Shown here piece by piece: positions 18,226 to 28,502 of a DNA stretch of 64,000 nucleotides. The notes below the pieces were generated by a model. The model ran no database searches and had not been told where the DNA came from. It saw nothing but the letters and a program-made list of their open reading frames with translations. A program made the translations under genes and the position numbers. The DNA comes from Bacteroidia bacterium (GTDB lineage Bacteria; Bacteroidota; Bacteroidia; AKYH767-A; OLB10). The stretch's first letter is position 1. Each line of letters starts with the position of its first letter. The stretch spans positions 122,065 through 186,064 of the forward strand of contig JAEUTI010000096.1 of assembly GCA_016788065.1 (NCBI GenBank), read 5' to 3'.

Positions 18226-18780
18226 ATGAGTTTAAAAGGGATTATTTCAATTGCGGGCTTCCCGGGACTGTACAAAGTGCTTGCCCAATCTAAATCAGGA
18301 TTCATTGTTGAATCATTATCTGACAAAAAAAGACTTCCTGTTTCCTCAACCCAGCGCATCAGTATGCTGGAGGATATCAGCGTATTTACGCTTTCAGACG
18401 ATCTTCCATTGTCTCAGGTCTTGTTAAAAATGAAAGAAACGGAAGCTTCTAACCCTCCGGCTGATCCTAAATCAGATCCTAACAAGTTACGCGATTATTT
18501 CCGGTCATTGATTTCCGATTTCGATTCAGAGCGGGTTTATCCATCTGACATCAAAAAGATCATTACCTGGTACCACCTTGTAAAAGATATTGTTGATATT
18601 CCTGATCCGGAAGAGCAAGCTGAAGAAACTGCACCAGAACCTGCGAAAGAGGTAACTGAAGCGGCTGCAGAAACAGCTGAAGCCCCAAAGAAAAAACGGG
18701 CAACAAAAGCGAAGGTTGCTGATGATAGTGCACCGGCAGAAAAACCAGCAAAAGCACCAAGGAAGAAAAAAGAAAACTAA
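18226..18780 (+). CDS. DUF5606 protein with alanine/lysine-rich tail
   Basis: A 184-residue protein. The first 130 residues match DUF5606, a Bacteroidota family of unknown function, beginning MSLKGIISIAGFPGLYKVLA and including EDISVFTLSDDLPLSQVL. The last 60 residues are low-complexity. First comes an acidic Ala/Glu stretch (EEQAEETAPEPAKEVTEAAA), then a basic Ala/Lys stretch (AEAPKKKRATKAKVAD and KAPRKKKEN) resembling the tails of bacterial histone-H1-like and AlgP-like proteins. The tail would be disordered and could bind nucleic acid; this is inference from composition. It lies 13 bp upstream of the M3 peptidase gene. Confidence 0.85.
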   Translation: MSLKGIISIAGFPGLYKVLAQSKSGFIVESLSDKKRLPVSSTQRISMLEDISVFTLSDDLPLSQVLLKMKETEASNPPADPKSDPNKLRDYFRSLISDFDSERVYPSDIKKIITWYHLVKDIVDIPDPEEQAEETAPEPAKEVTEAAAETAEAPKKKRATKAKVADDSAPAEKPAKAPRKKKEN

Positions 18781-18793
18781 TAATTCCAATTTC

Positions 18794-20515
18794 ATGAGTG
18801 TTGTTGCAACTACTCCTTTGGCACAGGTAAAAAACAGAGAATTCCTCCCTTCCACTCTTGTAGTAGACAGTTGGGAATCCGTTGCCATTTTTTATAATGA
18901 ATTACGTAGTCGGGAAATCAAAAATGCTGCTGAATTGCGCAAGTGGCTACTCGATCGTACCGAGCTGGAAGCAGTAATTCAGGAAGATGTCGCCTGGCGT
19001 TATATTCGCATGAGTTGCGACACATCCAGTAAGGAATATGCAGATGCATTCAACTTTTTTGTTTCTGAAATTGAACCAAAGGTTGCTCCTTTCACGAATG
19101 AACTAAACCTTAAATTACTTGCGTGTCCGTTCATTACCGAATTGAATGATCCAAGAATGGAAATCATGCTGCGTAATATCCGGAAACAAGTTGAAATATT
19201 CAGACCTGAAAACATTCCATTATTATCAGAGCTACAACAGAAAGAACAGCATTTTGCAACTATTGCAGGTGCAATGACCATTAATGTTGACGACAAAGAA
19301 ATAACCTTACAACAGGCATCCAATTATCTTAAAAGTAATGATCGTTCTATCAGAGAATCGGTCTATAATAAAATTGTAGCAAGACGTTTAGCAGACAAGG
19401 AAGTACTGGATCAGTTATTTGATGATTTAATAAATTTAAGACATCAGGTTGCCGTAAACTCCGGATTTAAAAATTTCAGAGATTACATGTTTGCTGCCTT
19501 AGGTAGATTCGATTACACACCATCCGATTGTTTCGATTTTCACAAGGCAATAGCAGAAGAAATAGTGCCATTGGCAGATTCTATTCACAGCAAACGAATG
19601 AAACAGCTGGAAGCATCACCATTAAAACCCTGGGATCTGGATGCTGATATTACCGGCAAACCTGCATTGACCCCATTTGACGGAAGTGCTGACATGATGG
19701 TAAAGACCATCGATTGCTTTGCTGATATTCATCCTTTTTTAGGACAATGTATGGAAACGCTTCGCGAAATGAAGCACATCGATCTGGAATCCCGTAAAGG
19801 GAAAGCTCCCGGTGGATTTAATTACCCGCTTTATGAAACCGGCGTTCCGTTTATTTTCATGAATTCTACTAATTCACTTCGTGATCTGGTGACTATTGTT
19901 CACGAAGGCGGTCATGCGGTTCATTCTATTCTTACTCGTGATCTTGACTATGTTGATTTCAGAAGTACTCCTTCTGAAGTTGCAGAACTCGCATCTATGA
20001 GCATGGAGTTGATTTCAATGGAACATTGGCATAAGTTTTTCGCTAATGAAGATGAACTTGCAAGAGCGAAAAGTCAACACATTGAAAAATTAATAGAATC
20101 TTTGCCATGGATTGCATGCATTGATAAATTTCAGCATTGGATTTACACAAATCCGGGGCATACCAAAGACCAACGAAAAACTGCATGGCACGAAATTTAC
20201 CGTGAATTTTCAGGCAATGTGATTAATTGGGAAGGTCAGGAAGATGCGTTTGATTATTCCTGGCAGCGTCAACTTCATTTATTCCAGGTACCATTTTATT
20301 ACATCGAATATGGTATGGCACAACTGGGAGCAATTGCAATCTGGAGGAATTACAACAAACAGCCAAAGGAAACCCTGGAAGCTTATTTTGAGGCACTTAA
20401 ACTAGGTTACACGGCGACAATCGGGACAATTTATAAAACCGCAGGCATAAAATTCGATTTCTCGAGAGCTTATGTCAGGGAACTGGCTACTTTTCTGTCA
20501 GAAAAAATGAGCTGA
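18794..20515 (+). CDS. M3 family oligoendopeptidase
   Basis: Cytoplasmic zinc oligopeptidase of 573 residues, pepF-like. The zinc site HEGGHAVHS puts HExxH at residues 370-374, followed about 25 residues later by the Glu-rich helix EVAELASMSMELIS that supplies the third ligand. The start MSVVATTPLAQVK at 18794 was chosen because the longer in-frame reading would overlap the end of the DUF5606 gene. The peptidase probably breaks down short peptides. No signal peptide is present. It is likely co-transcribed with the DUF5606 gene. Confidence 0.93.
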   Translation: MSVVATTPLAQVKNREFLPSTLVVDSWESVAIFYNELRSREIKNAAELRKWLLDRTELEAVIQEDVAWRYIRMSCDTSSKEYADAFNFFVSEIEPKVAPFTNELNLKLLACPFITELNDPRMEIMLRNIRKQVEIFRPENIPLLSELQQKEQHFATIAGAMTINVDDKEITLQQASNYLKSNDRSIRESVYNKIVARRLADKEVLDQLFDDLINLRHQVAVNSGFKNFRDYMFAALGRFDYTPSDCFDFHKAIAEEIVPLADSIHSKRMKQLEASPLKPWDLDADITGKPALTPFDGSADMMVKTIDCFADIHPFLGQCMETLREMKHIDLESRKGKAPGGFNYPLYETGVPFIFMNSTNSLRDLVTIVHEGGHAVHSILTRDLDYVDFRSTPSEVAELASMSMELISMEHWHKFFANEDELARAKSQHIEKLIESLPWIACIDKFQHWIYTNPGHTKDQRKTAWHEIYREFSGNVINWEGQEDAFDYSWQRQLHLFQVPFYYIEYGMAQLGAIAIWRNYNKQPKETLEAYFEALKLGYTATIGTIYKTAGIKFDFSRAYVRELATFLSEKMS

Positions 20516-20710
20516 AAAGCCCGATTAGCGTAACTTTTGAACCATTTTTACGATTAATAATAAAGGACGTAGAGGCCTTGGGAAAGGTGTGTCAGGATAT
20601 TTGCACATTCAATCGCATCTAATTGATTTATAGTATTTTATATTCAAGTCAGCCGATAGTTCTACCATAGAAGAAATGGTTAGTTAAAAAACTTCTTCAA
20701 AAAAGGAATT

Positions 20711-23700
20711 ATGGAGCCACTACGGGTAAGTCCCCCGAGTTCATTTTTAAAGCAATATGAGGAGAATTACTACAGGGTAATTCTTTGTCTGTTTGGCCTG
20801 GCTTATATTTTCTCCTTTTACTACAAGGGTGGCGACACCGTTCCTTTGAAAGAATTCCTCATTCCGCGTCACATTTTTGCTCTATTGCCAATACTGATTG
20901 CAGCCAGTTCCTGGTTTGTTCCCTATATCAGCGATAAAATAAAAGATCTTGGAAGTGGATTCTTCCTGCTTTGCACGGTGCACCTGGTTGGCTTCTTCTC
21001 CATTAATAATTTCAACACGCATTACGAAATCGGAATTATTACGCTGGTCTTGTTCTCCAATCTGCATCTCAACAAAGTTCTTTATATCGTTTTGTACAAT
21101 GTCATTGTCCTAACGGCTCTGGAGTATGTGTTTATTACTGCATCACCGGAGGCAAATATTCAGCCGGTACTATTTTTTGTGTTTTTACTTTCAGTAATGT
21201 TGATTTGCATCTTCTACCAGTTATACCGGATACGTTTCAACAACCGAATGACTGATCGGGATCTGTTGTTATCAGGATTGATTTCAGGAAGTCCCGATGC
21301 CTGGATGATTTTTGAAGGTCCCGGGTTAATTGCAAGGGACATCAGTAAAAAAGCCATGCAACTTTTCCAAATTGATGCAAATGAAAAAATTGAGGAGATA
21401 TCATTGCGAAACATCATTGTTGGTGACAGCAATGCAGAAGCTGATCAAATAATCAGAAACATTCTCAACCAGGGTGTCGTGGAAATGAAAACGCAATGCC
21501 GTACCATGGATGGCAGACAATTCTGGGTAGATATTTCCGCATTCCGGATTCCGGGATTAACTGGATTCATACAATGCAGATTTGTGGATATCTCAGACAC
21601 ACGCATCGCTCAGGAGAATGCATCCGATAATGCTATCAGATATAGGAGTTACCTGGATACAACTACAGATGGGCTTTTGGTTTTGCACTCCAATGGAACC
21701 GTTAAAATGATCAACAAAACGGCGTGCAAGCTCTTGCAGAAAGATCCCAACATCAATTACTTCAACAAAACAATCAATGATATTTTCAGCAATGAACATG
21801 AAGCAATAATCAGAAAGGAAATACTGAATCAATCCCAATCAGATGAAGAAGTTATACTTAACTTCAATAGTAACCCATCCTTAAAATTATCAAGTCACCG
21901 TCTAAAGGATCTCATAGACGGAAGTGAGGAAATACATATCCGCATTCAGATCAAAGAGTCCATTGCTGAACGAATGCCAGAACCTGTAGTTAAAATCGTT
22001 GAGGTTCAACCACAAATTCAACAGCCGTCATCAATAATAATTCCCGGCCCTGAAAACATTTTGCAAAACAGTTCTGTTCCGGTAATCATACTTGATAAAG
22101 CTTTCAAAATTTCTATCAGTAATAGTGGCTTTACTCAGCTTTCAGGATATGATCAAACCGAATTGCATGCTATTGATATCTTTCATCTCATACATCCTGC
22201 CGATAAGCTATCCTTAAAAACAGTATTAAATAATAATTTGAATGAAGTTGCACAACTGGTAAATGAATTCCGGTTTATATGTAAAGATGGAACGATAAAG
22301 TGGCTTAAAGTCAATCCGGTATTTTATAATGAAGAAGAATTAAAATCACAGTGTTTGTTGCTGCTGAATGATATTACCATTCTAAAAAACACTGAAAAAG
22401 AACTTCAGGAGGCAGGCTCAAATGTGATAGCTGTGATTGAAAATACGGCATCTCCGATATTCTCTATCGACTTCAATCATAGAATAACCGTGATGAATTC
22501 TTCCTTCCACGAGGAGTTCTACAAACGGCATAAAAAGCATCCTGAAAAAGGAACAGATTACAGGAAATTTCTGAATACAACTGAACGAATTGAATGGGAT
22601 CAAACCATTCAGGATGTGATGAAGGGTAAAACATCCCGTAAGGAAGAAATGTATCGTTATGAAGCAGGATCAACGGAATACTTTGAAGTTTCGTACTACC
22701 CAATAACAGCGCCGGATAAAAAAATCCTGGGTGTATCCATTTTGTATGTCAATGTAACGGAACGAAAATTATTTGAGCAGGAATTGTTGGAAGCAAAAGA
22801 AATTGCTGAGAGTGCAACCAGGGCTAAATCAGGATTTCTGGCAACGATGAGTCATGAAATCAGAACCCCATTAAACGGATTAATTGGAATGTCTGATTTA
22901 TTGAAGTCGACTCCACTGAACAAAGAGCAACAGAAATATGTTGATGCCATCCATATCAGCGGAGAGGCATTACTTACTTTGATCAATGACGTACTCGATT
23001 TCTCCAAGATAGAATCAGAGAAAATGGAGCTGGAAGAAAAGCCATTTGAATTGCTCCAACCTGTTACCGACACCATCAACATGTTACAATTTAAAGCTGA
23101 TGAGAAGTCGAATCAACTTTCGATTGAAACTAATGACCCACTTCCGGAAATGGTTTCAGGTGACCGATCCCGATTGCGTCAAATTCTCACAAATCTGGTT
23201 GGGAATGCTATTAAGTTTACAGATAAAGGAAAAATCACCATAAAAATTCGAAATCTGGGTCATTCTAATGAGCAGCATTTGCTGGAATTCGAAATTGCAG
23301 ACACAGGAATCGGAATTTCAAAAGAACAACAGGCGAAATTATTTAAATCATTCTCACAGGCTGATGCTGGCACCTATGGGAAATATGGCGGTTCGGGTCT
23401 GGGACTCGCAATTAGCTCCAAACTGGTTGAACTCATGGGTGGCACTATTCGTGTTGTGAGTGCGCCGGGGCAAGGCTCCAGTTTTATTTTCACCATTAAA
23501 GTGAAGTCTGCAGCTGCCGATCACTCCGTAAACAAATCTGAGCCATTCACATTACTTCACAACAAACCTATTGGAGTTATCAGTGATCAACAAAAGGTAA
23601 TTTCAACTTTGAAAAATTATGGAAGTCAATGGAAGTCGGATTTGCAATTTTACAATAACCTTGATGGAATAAAACCGGAGACTCCCCTATCCTATTTATT

Positions 23701-24688
23701 TATTGATGGGACATTGCTTCGTGGCAAAACAAAAGAATCGATAGCAGCCTTTATAAATTTACTGGAGCAGAAACCGGAATTGATACTTGTGCACTTTAAT
23801 GCATCCACTGCCTTGTTGCCGGAATCAAACAACATAATTACCATTCCTTCATTACCTGAAAAAGGTGAGATGGAGGAAAAAATCACATATCATAAATCCC
23901 GAAATAAGAACGCTCGTAAGAACATAAAGTCTAATTCCGTAAAAGACCTGCAAATTCTTATTGCGGAAGATAACGAAATCAACCGTACCCTGGCCAGAGT
24001 TTCGCTTGAACGACTAGGCTACACCCCAATACTGGTTGAAAATGGTGAGTTGGCTGTTTCAGAAGCCTCTAAAAAAGAATACGACATTATTTTCATGGAT
24101 GTTCAAATGCCTGTAATGGATGGATTTTCAGCTACGCGGGAATTGCGGAAGAAGCTTTCATACCATCCTGTGATTGTGGCTATGACGGCTCTGGCTTTGG
24201 AAGGTGATCGGGAGAAATGTCTGGAAGCCGGAATGGATGATTACTTATCGAAACCAATACGACAGGAGGATTTTGAAAATATATTGCAGAAGTGGTCGCC
24301 AAATTTAAAGCGTAACAACATAATCACTTATACAAAAGAAGAGTTAATTGATGAAAAACTGTATCAACGTTTGCAGGAAATGGCAGATGACGATGCTTCC
24401 TTCCTGATAAATCTGGTAGAACTTTTCAAAAAACAATCGGAAGATTCCATCCATGACATTCAAAAATATTATGCCTCAGGGAACCTAAAAGAACTTGGTC
24501 AGGCGGCACATAAACTAAAAGGATCCAGCTTGAACTTAGGTGCCAGACTGCTTGCAGAAAAATGTAAAGAGTTGGAACAACTTGCAGCAGAACAAAAAGT
24601 GATTCCGGCTGCACTTGTTAACGATTCTTTATTCAGCATACTAAATGCAACGATTAATTTTTTCGAGCAGAAAAATAAGAATAGCTAA
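20711..24688 (+). CDS. Hybrid sensor histidine kinase with REC and HPt domains
   Basis: A 1325-residue membrane sensor. The N-terminal ~190 residues have about six membrane helices. They are followed by several PAS-type sensor domains (about 205-300, 315-400, 455-570 and 575-690). HisKA carries [19 protein letters not shown] with phospho-accepting His715. HATPase_c carries [20 protein letters not shown] and GSGLGLAI. A receiver domain has phospho-accepting Asp1130 ([11 protein letters not shown]), and the C-terminal HPt domain has His1267 (AAHKLKGSS). All phosphorelay residues are present, giving a tripartite BarA/ArcB-like kinase. No response regulator gene lies beside it, so the output partner is elsewhere. 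The upstream 195 bp has only a weak -7 match (GATATTTG at 20596). Confidence 0.92.
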   Translation: MEPLRVSPPSSFLKQYEENYYRVILCLFGLAYIFSFYYKGGDTVPLKEFLIPRHIFALLPILIAASSWFVPYISDKIKDLGSGFFLLCTVHLVGFFSINNFNTHYEIGIITLVLFSNLHLNKVLYIVLYNVIVLTALEYVFITASPEANIQPVLFFVFLLSVMLICIFYQLYRIRFNNRMTDRDLLLSGLISGSPDAWMIFEGPGLIARDISKKAMQLFQIDANEKIEEISLRNIIVGDSNAEADQIIRNILNQGVVEMKTQCRTMDGRQFWVDISAFRIPGLTGFIQCRFVDISDTRIAQENASDNAIRYRSYLDTTTDGLLVLHSNGTVKMINKTACKLLQKDPNINYFNKTINDIFSNEHEAIIRKEILNQSQSDEEVILNFNSNPSLKLSSHRLKDLIDGSEEIHIRIQIKESIAERMPEPVVKIVEVQPQIQQPSSIIIPGPENILQNSSVPVIILDKAFKISISNSGFTQLSGYDQTELHAIDIFHLIHPADKLSLKTVLNNNLNEVAQLVNEFRFICKDGTIKWLKVNPVFYNEEELKSQCLLLLNDITILKNTEKELQEAGSNVIAVIENTASPIFSIDFNHRITVMNSSFHEEFYKRHKKHPEKGTDYRKFLNTTERIEWDQTIQDVMKGKTSRKEEMYRYEAGSTEYFEVSYYPITAPDKKILGVSILYVNVTERKLFEQELLEAKEIAESATRAKSGFLATMSHEIRTPLNGLIGMSDLLKSTPLNKEQQKYVDAIHISGEALLTLINDVLDFSKIESEKMELEEKPFELLQPVTDTINMLQFKADEKSNQLSIETNDPLPEMVSGDRSRLRQILTNLVGNAIKFTDKGKITIKIRNLGHSNEQHLLEFEIADTGIGISKEQQAKLFKSFSQADAGTYGKYGGSGLGLAISSKLVELMGGTIRVVSAPGQGSSFIFTIKVKSAAADHSVNKSEPFTLLHNKPIGVISDQQKVISTLKNYGSQWKSDLQFYNNLDGIKPETPLSYLFIDGTLLRGKTKESIAAFINLLEQKPELILVHFNASTALLPESNNIITIPSLPEKGEMEEKITYHKSRNKNARKNIKSNSVKDLQILIAEDNEINRTLARVSLERLGYTPILVENGELAVSEASKKEYDIIFMDVQMPVMDGFSATRELRKKLSYHPVIVAMTALALEGDREKCLEAGMDDYLSKPIRQEDFENILQKWSPNLKRNNIITYTKEELIDEKLYQRLQEMADDDASFLINLVELFKKQSEDSIHDIQKYYASGNLKELGQAAHKLKGSSLNLGARLLAEKCKELEQLAAEQKVIPAALVNDSLFSILNATINFFEQKNKNS

Positions 24689-24698
24689 AAAATTCTTA
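24671..24698 (-). terminator. Possible weak terminator for murB
   Basis: Seven-base stem TAAGAAT / ATTCTTA spanning the kinase stop codon. On the minus strand it is followed by five T residues. AT-only stem, so low strength. Confidence 0.35.
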
Positions 24699-24700
24699 AG

Positions 24701-25717
24701 TCAGATAATATTTACTTCGGGCTCAATTGCTACTCCAAATCTTTCTTTCACCGAATCTAAAATCCGGTATGCCAGATCCCGGATTTCATTCCCGGTAGCA
24801 TTGCCATAATTTACAAGCACCAGAGCCTGATCTTTGTGTGAGCCGGTATTTCCTACCACCTTTCCTTTCCAACCGCATTGTTCAATGAGCCAACCGGCAG
24901 CCAGTTTATAATTTCCATCAGGTAATGGGTATGAAACCATATCCGGGAAACTTTTGTGCAGCAATTCAAACTGTGATGCTGACACTTCCGGATTCTTAAA
25001 AAAACTACCTGCATTCCCGATTTTTGCAGGGTCAGGAAGTTTACTTTGGCGAATTTTGACTACTGCCTGACTGATACTTTTCGCATCCGGAGATTCTACA
25101 CCCATCTTAGATAACTCCTGTGTAATTGCTCCATAGGAAACATTGTACTCCGGTTTTTTGCGTAAAGCAAGTGTAACTGAAGTAATGATAACTTTTCCTT
25201 TAAGATCAGATTTGAACACGCTTTGGCGGTATCCAAAATCACATGCTTCCTTATTATATACAACCAATTTACCGGTTGTTAAATCAATTGCTTCCAACTG
25301 AAAAAAAGTGTCTTTAAGTTCCACACCATAGGCACCTATATTCTGAATTGGAGCAGCTCCACTTGTTCCCGGTATGAGAGATAAATTTTCAATTCCCTGA
25401 TATCCTCTTTCAATACACCATAAAACCTGATCATGCCAAAGCACACCTGCGCCTGATTTCACATACCAATGGGCCGAATCTTCCTCCACGACTTCGATCC
25501 CGGGAATTCGGTTGCGAAGCACGATACCATCAAAATCTTTTGTAAAAAGCATATTACTTCCACCACCAAGAATTAAACGGGGTAATGCGTTCAAGTCCTT
25601 ATTCTCCAGTATTGCTTGTAATTGTTCTATAGTAGTGAAAGTCGAAAAGTATTTGGCCGACACATCAATACCAAAAGTATTGTAGGGTTTCAGAGAAACA
25701 TTTTCAAGTAGATTCAT
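24701..25717 (-). CDS. murB: UDP-N-acetylenolpyruvoylglucosamine reductase
   Basis: FAD- and NADPH-dependent reductase that completes UDP-N-acetylmuramic acid, an early step of peptidoglycan synthesis. The 338-residue protein starts MNLLENVSLKPYNTFGI at the ATG; a TTG three codons upstream is rejected. The family blocks are GGGSNMLFTKDF, LSLIPGTSGAAPIQNIGAYG, and AGSFFKNP with the catalytic Ser, and the C-terminal Glu-containing segment IEPEVNII ends the protein. The long C-terminal form matches type I MurB (E. coli-like). It starts 9 bp after the SprB-repeat gene and converges on the histidine kinase. Confidence 0.96.
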   Translation of the reverse strand: MNLLENVSLKPYNTFGIDVSAKYFSTFTTIEQLQAILENKDLNALPRLILGGGSNMLFTKDFDGIVLRNRIPGIEVVEEDSAHWYVKSGAGVLWHDQVLWCIERGYQGIENLSLIPGTSGAAPIQNIGAYGVELKDTFFQLEAIDLTTGKLVVYNKEACDFGYRQSVFKSDLKGKVIITSVTLALRKKPEYNVSYGAITQELSKMGVESPDAKSISQAVVKIRQSKLPDPAKIGNAGSFFKNPEVSASQFELLHKSFPDMVSYPLPDGNYKLAAGWLIEQCGWKGKVVGNTGSHKDQALVLVNYGNATGNEIRDLAYRILDSVKERFGVAIEPEVNII

Positions 25718-25726
25718 ACTTACCAA

Positions 25727-28402
25727 TTAAAGAATGATGAATTTTCCGGAGCCGAATCTTTTGCCATTCATTTGGAGGTGAAATAAATATACACCGGGGG
25801 CTTTATTCTCAAATCTAAAACCATAAATTGCCTGACCGCTATCGAGAGAAAGAGGAGTCAAGCTAAAATCTGTAATCATTCTTCCAGTCAGATCGGTGAT
25901 AATCATTTCGGGCGAAATACCATTTCCTATATCTGGGTGCACTACAAGCAAACGTGATTCATTTTTAAAGGGATTGGGGAATATATTGGTATAACCATAA
26001 GAATCTGCCTGGACTTCATTCAGTGCATCAAAGAAATCGACAAAAGCACCATCACATTTCAGGCACAGATTATCATCGGCAACACAAAGCGAATAGAAAC
26101 CTGTGAGTACACTATCAATAGTCATGGATCCAAGCCCCCCAGGATTCCACAAATAGGAATAAGGAGGTGTGCCTCCGGTAACAATAGCCGTCAGTGAACC
26201 ATCTGCACAGGTTGCACAGGAAGCATTGGTAACCTGAAATGCAATACTGATGGAATCAGGTTCAATAATAGTTGTGGTATTTGAATTTGTACATCCGGTA
26301 ATATCGGTAACTGTAACAGTATAGGTACTGGCACAAAGATTAAGCACCTGTTCTGTAGTAGGTCCGTGTGACCACTGGTATGAATAACCGGGAGAACCGC
26401 CAAAGGCAAAAACATCAATAAACCCATCACACTCACCATTACAGGTAATATCGAGTTGTGTTAATGACACATTGATTGGCAATGGTGAATTTATAAAAAC
26501 GGAATCCTGATATGAACAGCCTGCAACAGTGATATCAACCGCAGTAAAACCGGGACAAATTCCAGAAACTGAAGTACCATATTGAACAGGCGATGTTTGC
26601 CATTCATAAATATAACTACCGGGTGCAGATGGGAAGATTACTGCTGCACCATCGCAAAGAGTCCCACAGGAAGCATCAACAGAATTGAAAGAAAATAAAA
26701 TTTCATCAGGTGAATCAATGAAAACAAAATCTAATACAGAGCAGCCTGCGGAATCCGTTATTGTAAGCTCATAATTACCGGTGCACAAACCGGTTACTGT
26801 ATCGGTAAAAGAAGGTGGAATTGTATTCCATGAATAGGAAAGTGGTGAATTTCCCGTGGCAATTACAGAGGCAACTCCATCACAACTTCCATAACAACTG
26901 ACCGCATTAGCTGTAACTGCATGAGTGATGGGATTATCAAAATCAACAGTCACTTCACCGGTTACAATACAGCCGGAAGAATCGACCAGCAAAACATCGT
27001 AATCGCCATAACACAAATTTGTTGCTATAAGGGAATTTTGAACAGGAGATGTATTCCAGCTAACATTCCATTCGCTTACAAACGGTACATCAACTGTTGC
27101 TGTACCATCACAAATAGCATTACAAGTTGCATCTGTAGTGGAGAAATTAAGTAACGTGCCGGGCACTTCAACTGAAGTAATGGTGGCACATCCGGTGGAA
27201 TCGGTGATAGTTACTGCATAAATTCCGGGACACAAAGCAGAATCAGCTTCAGTGGTTGATCCTGTCTGCCATAAATAGGTGAATGGAGGAATTCCACCTG
27301 CACTGATTATAGTTGCACTTCCGGTACAAAAATTATTACAGATGGCTGGGGAAGTCACAAACTGAATTGCAGGTGGCAATGGATCATCAACAATAACAGA
27401 ATCGAGATAAGTACAACCGGACAACACATCAATGACAGTCAGATAGTAAACTCCGGCACATAAATTAACAGCAGTATCATTCACCTGAACAGGTAAAGTA
27501 CTCCATTCGTACAGGTATGAACCGGGAGTATTAACAGTTGCAATCGCCTGCCCGGTGCAGGTGCCTGCGCACACAGGAGAAGTCACTGTTGTTGCGATGG
27601 AGGGTGGCGCATCTACTCCAATAATAACATCACCGGAGACCTGACATCCTGTTGAATCCTGTACAGTAACAGTATAAGGTCCAGCACATAATCCAACAGC
27701 AGTTTGTGTTTGCTGAATTGGTCCTGTCGACCAGGAATAGGTAAATGGAGGAATTCCATTAGCAACGACAGTTGCTGTTCCATTGCAAGAGCTGAGGCAT
27801 GTTGAATTTTCGAATGCCAGATTTAACGAAAACGGGTCATCGAATCCAACTTCTTCGGTTTCAGTTATAGAACAACCGGAAGGATCAGTAACAACCACTG
27901 CATAAATACCCTGGCAAATATTTCCTAATGTGGGAGTAGTATTTGCAAAACCGGGCCATTGAAAGAGATAGCTTACAGTAGTATCAACAGGAACTACTGT
28001 AAGAAATCCGGAGCAACCGCCGGGGCAAGAAGTATTGCCGACTAAAAATGAAATTTGAATGGGAGCAGGTTCAATTATATCAAATAATGCAGATGAAGTA
28101 CAACCTGTTGAATCAGTGATCACCACTTCATAGGTTCCGGGGCAGAGATTAGAAACAACGGAAGAATTAGCTCCGGGAATATCGGGGTAGGAATAAGTAA
28201 GTGGACCGACACCTGTGGCGAATACAGCAACACTTCCATTACAATCGCCATAGCAAAGAGGTTGCTGAATGGAGACAGAATCTATAGTGCAACCACCGGC
28301 TCCCGATGCTAAAGACTTTTGAACACTGCAAAGAAGAACCAAAATGGTAAAAACTCGCAGAGTATGAACTTTAAAGAAATTAAAATAAAAAGGACGAAGC
28401 AT
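25727..28402 (-). CDS. Ten-repeat, cysteine-rich SprB-repeat protein with T9SS type A domain
   Basis: An 891-residue secreted protein. A hydrophobic signal (about 14-33) is followed by ten SprB-type repeats of about 73 residues. Unlike the two-cysteine repeats of the giant adhesin nearby, most units here carry four cysteines: a CxxxC or similar pair near the start (as in TCNGECDG), one in an LCAGxY turn and one in a DSTGC turn. That gives about 40 cysteines, which suggests a disulfide-stapled rod outside the cell. The last 95 residues (IFPNPFKNESRLLVVHP to FGSGKFIIL) are a T9SS type A sorting domain. Its promoter -7 element lies at 28435-28442. It is probably a surface adhesin or filament; the binding target is unknown. 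Confidence 0.87.
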   Translation of the reverse strand: MLRPFYFNFFKVHTLRVFTILVLLCSVQKSLASGAGGCTIDSVSIQQPLCYGDCNGSVAVFATGVGPLTYSYPDIPGANSSVVSNLCPGTYEVVITDSTGCTSSALFDIIEPAPIQISFLVGNTSCPGGCSGFLTVVPVDTTVSYLFQWPGFANTTPTLGNICQGIYAVVVTDPSGCSITETEEVGFDDPFSLNLAFENSTCLSSCNGTATVVANGIPPFTYSWSTGPIQQTQTAVGLCAGPYTVTVQDSTGCQVSGDVIIGVDAPPSIATTVTSPVCAGTCTGQAIATVNTPGSYLYEWSTLPVQVNDTAVNLCAGVYYLTVIDVLSGCTYLDSVIVDDPLPPAIQFVTSPAICNNFCTGSATIISAGGIPPFTYLWQTGSTTEADSALCPGIYAVTITDSTGCATITSVEVPGTLLNFSTTDATCNAICDGTATVDVPFVSEWNVSWNTSPVQNSLIATNLCYGDYDVLLVDSSGCIVTGEVTVDFDNPITHAVTANAVSCYGSCDGVASVIATGNSPLSYSWNTIPPSFTDTVTGLCTGNYELTITDSAGCSVLDFVFIDSPDEILFSFNSVDASCGTLCDGAAVIFPSAPGSYIYEWQTSPVQYGTSVSGICPGFTAVDITVAGCSYQDSVFINSPLPINVSLTQLDITCNGECDGFIDVFAFGGSPGYSYQWSHGPTTEQVLNLCASTYTVTVTDITGCTNSNTTTIIEPDSISIAFQVTNASCATCADGSLTAIVTGGTPPYSYLWNPGGLGSMTIDSVLTGFYSLCVADDNLCLKCDGAFVDFFDALNEVQADSYGYTNIFPNPFKNESRLLVVHPDIGNGISPEMIITDLTGRMITDFSLTPLSLDSGQAIYGFRFENKAPGVYLFHLQMNGKRFGSGKFIIL

Positions 28403-28434
28403 GAGAAATGTGGATTACTGGGATCATTCGTATG

Positions 28435-28442
28435 CAAAAATA
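28435..28442 (-). promoter_or_regulatory. -7 element upstream of the ten-repeat SprB gene
   Basis: On the minus strand this reads TATTTTTG, a match to TAnnTTTG, 32 bp upstream of the ATG. No TTG sits at the ideal -33 distance. Confidence 0.5.
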
Positions 28443-28502
28443 TATAATAATTTCCGGAATTTAATGGTTAAATCCAACGGTTTTTCAACAGCGGGGAAAT
28501 GA

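Noticed and set aside
18526-18888. 120-codon minus-strand frame rich in Phe, Leu and Cys
   Set aside because: It is antisense to the Lys/Ala-rich tail of the DUF5606 gene, whose codons produce this composition.
25718-25726. MurB starting at TTG directly after the previous stop
   Set aside because: The ATG three codons downstream fits the family N-terminus and needs no rare start codon.
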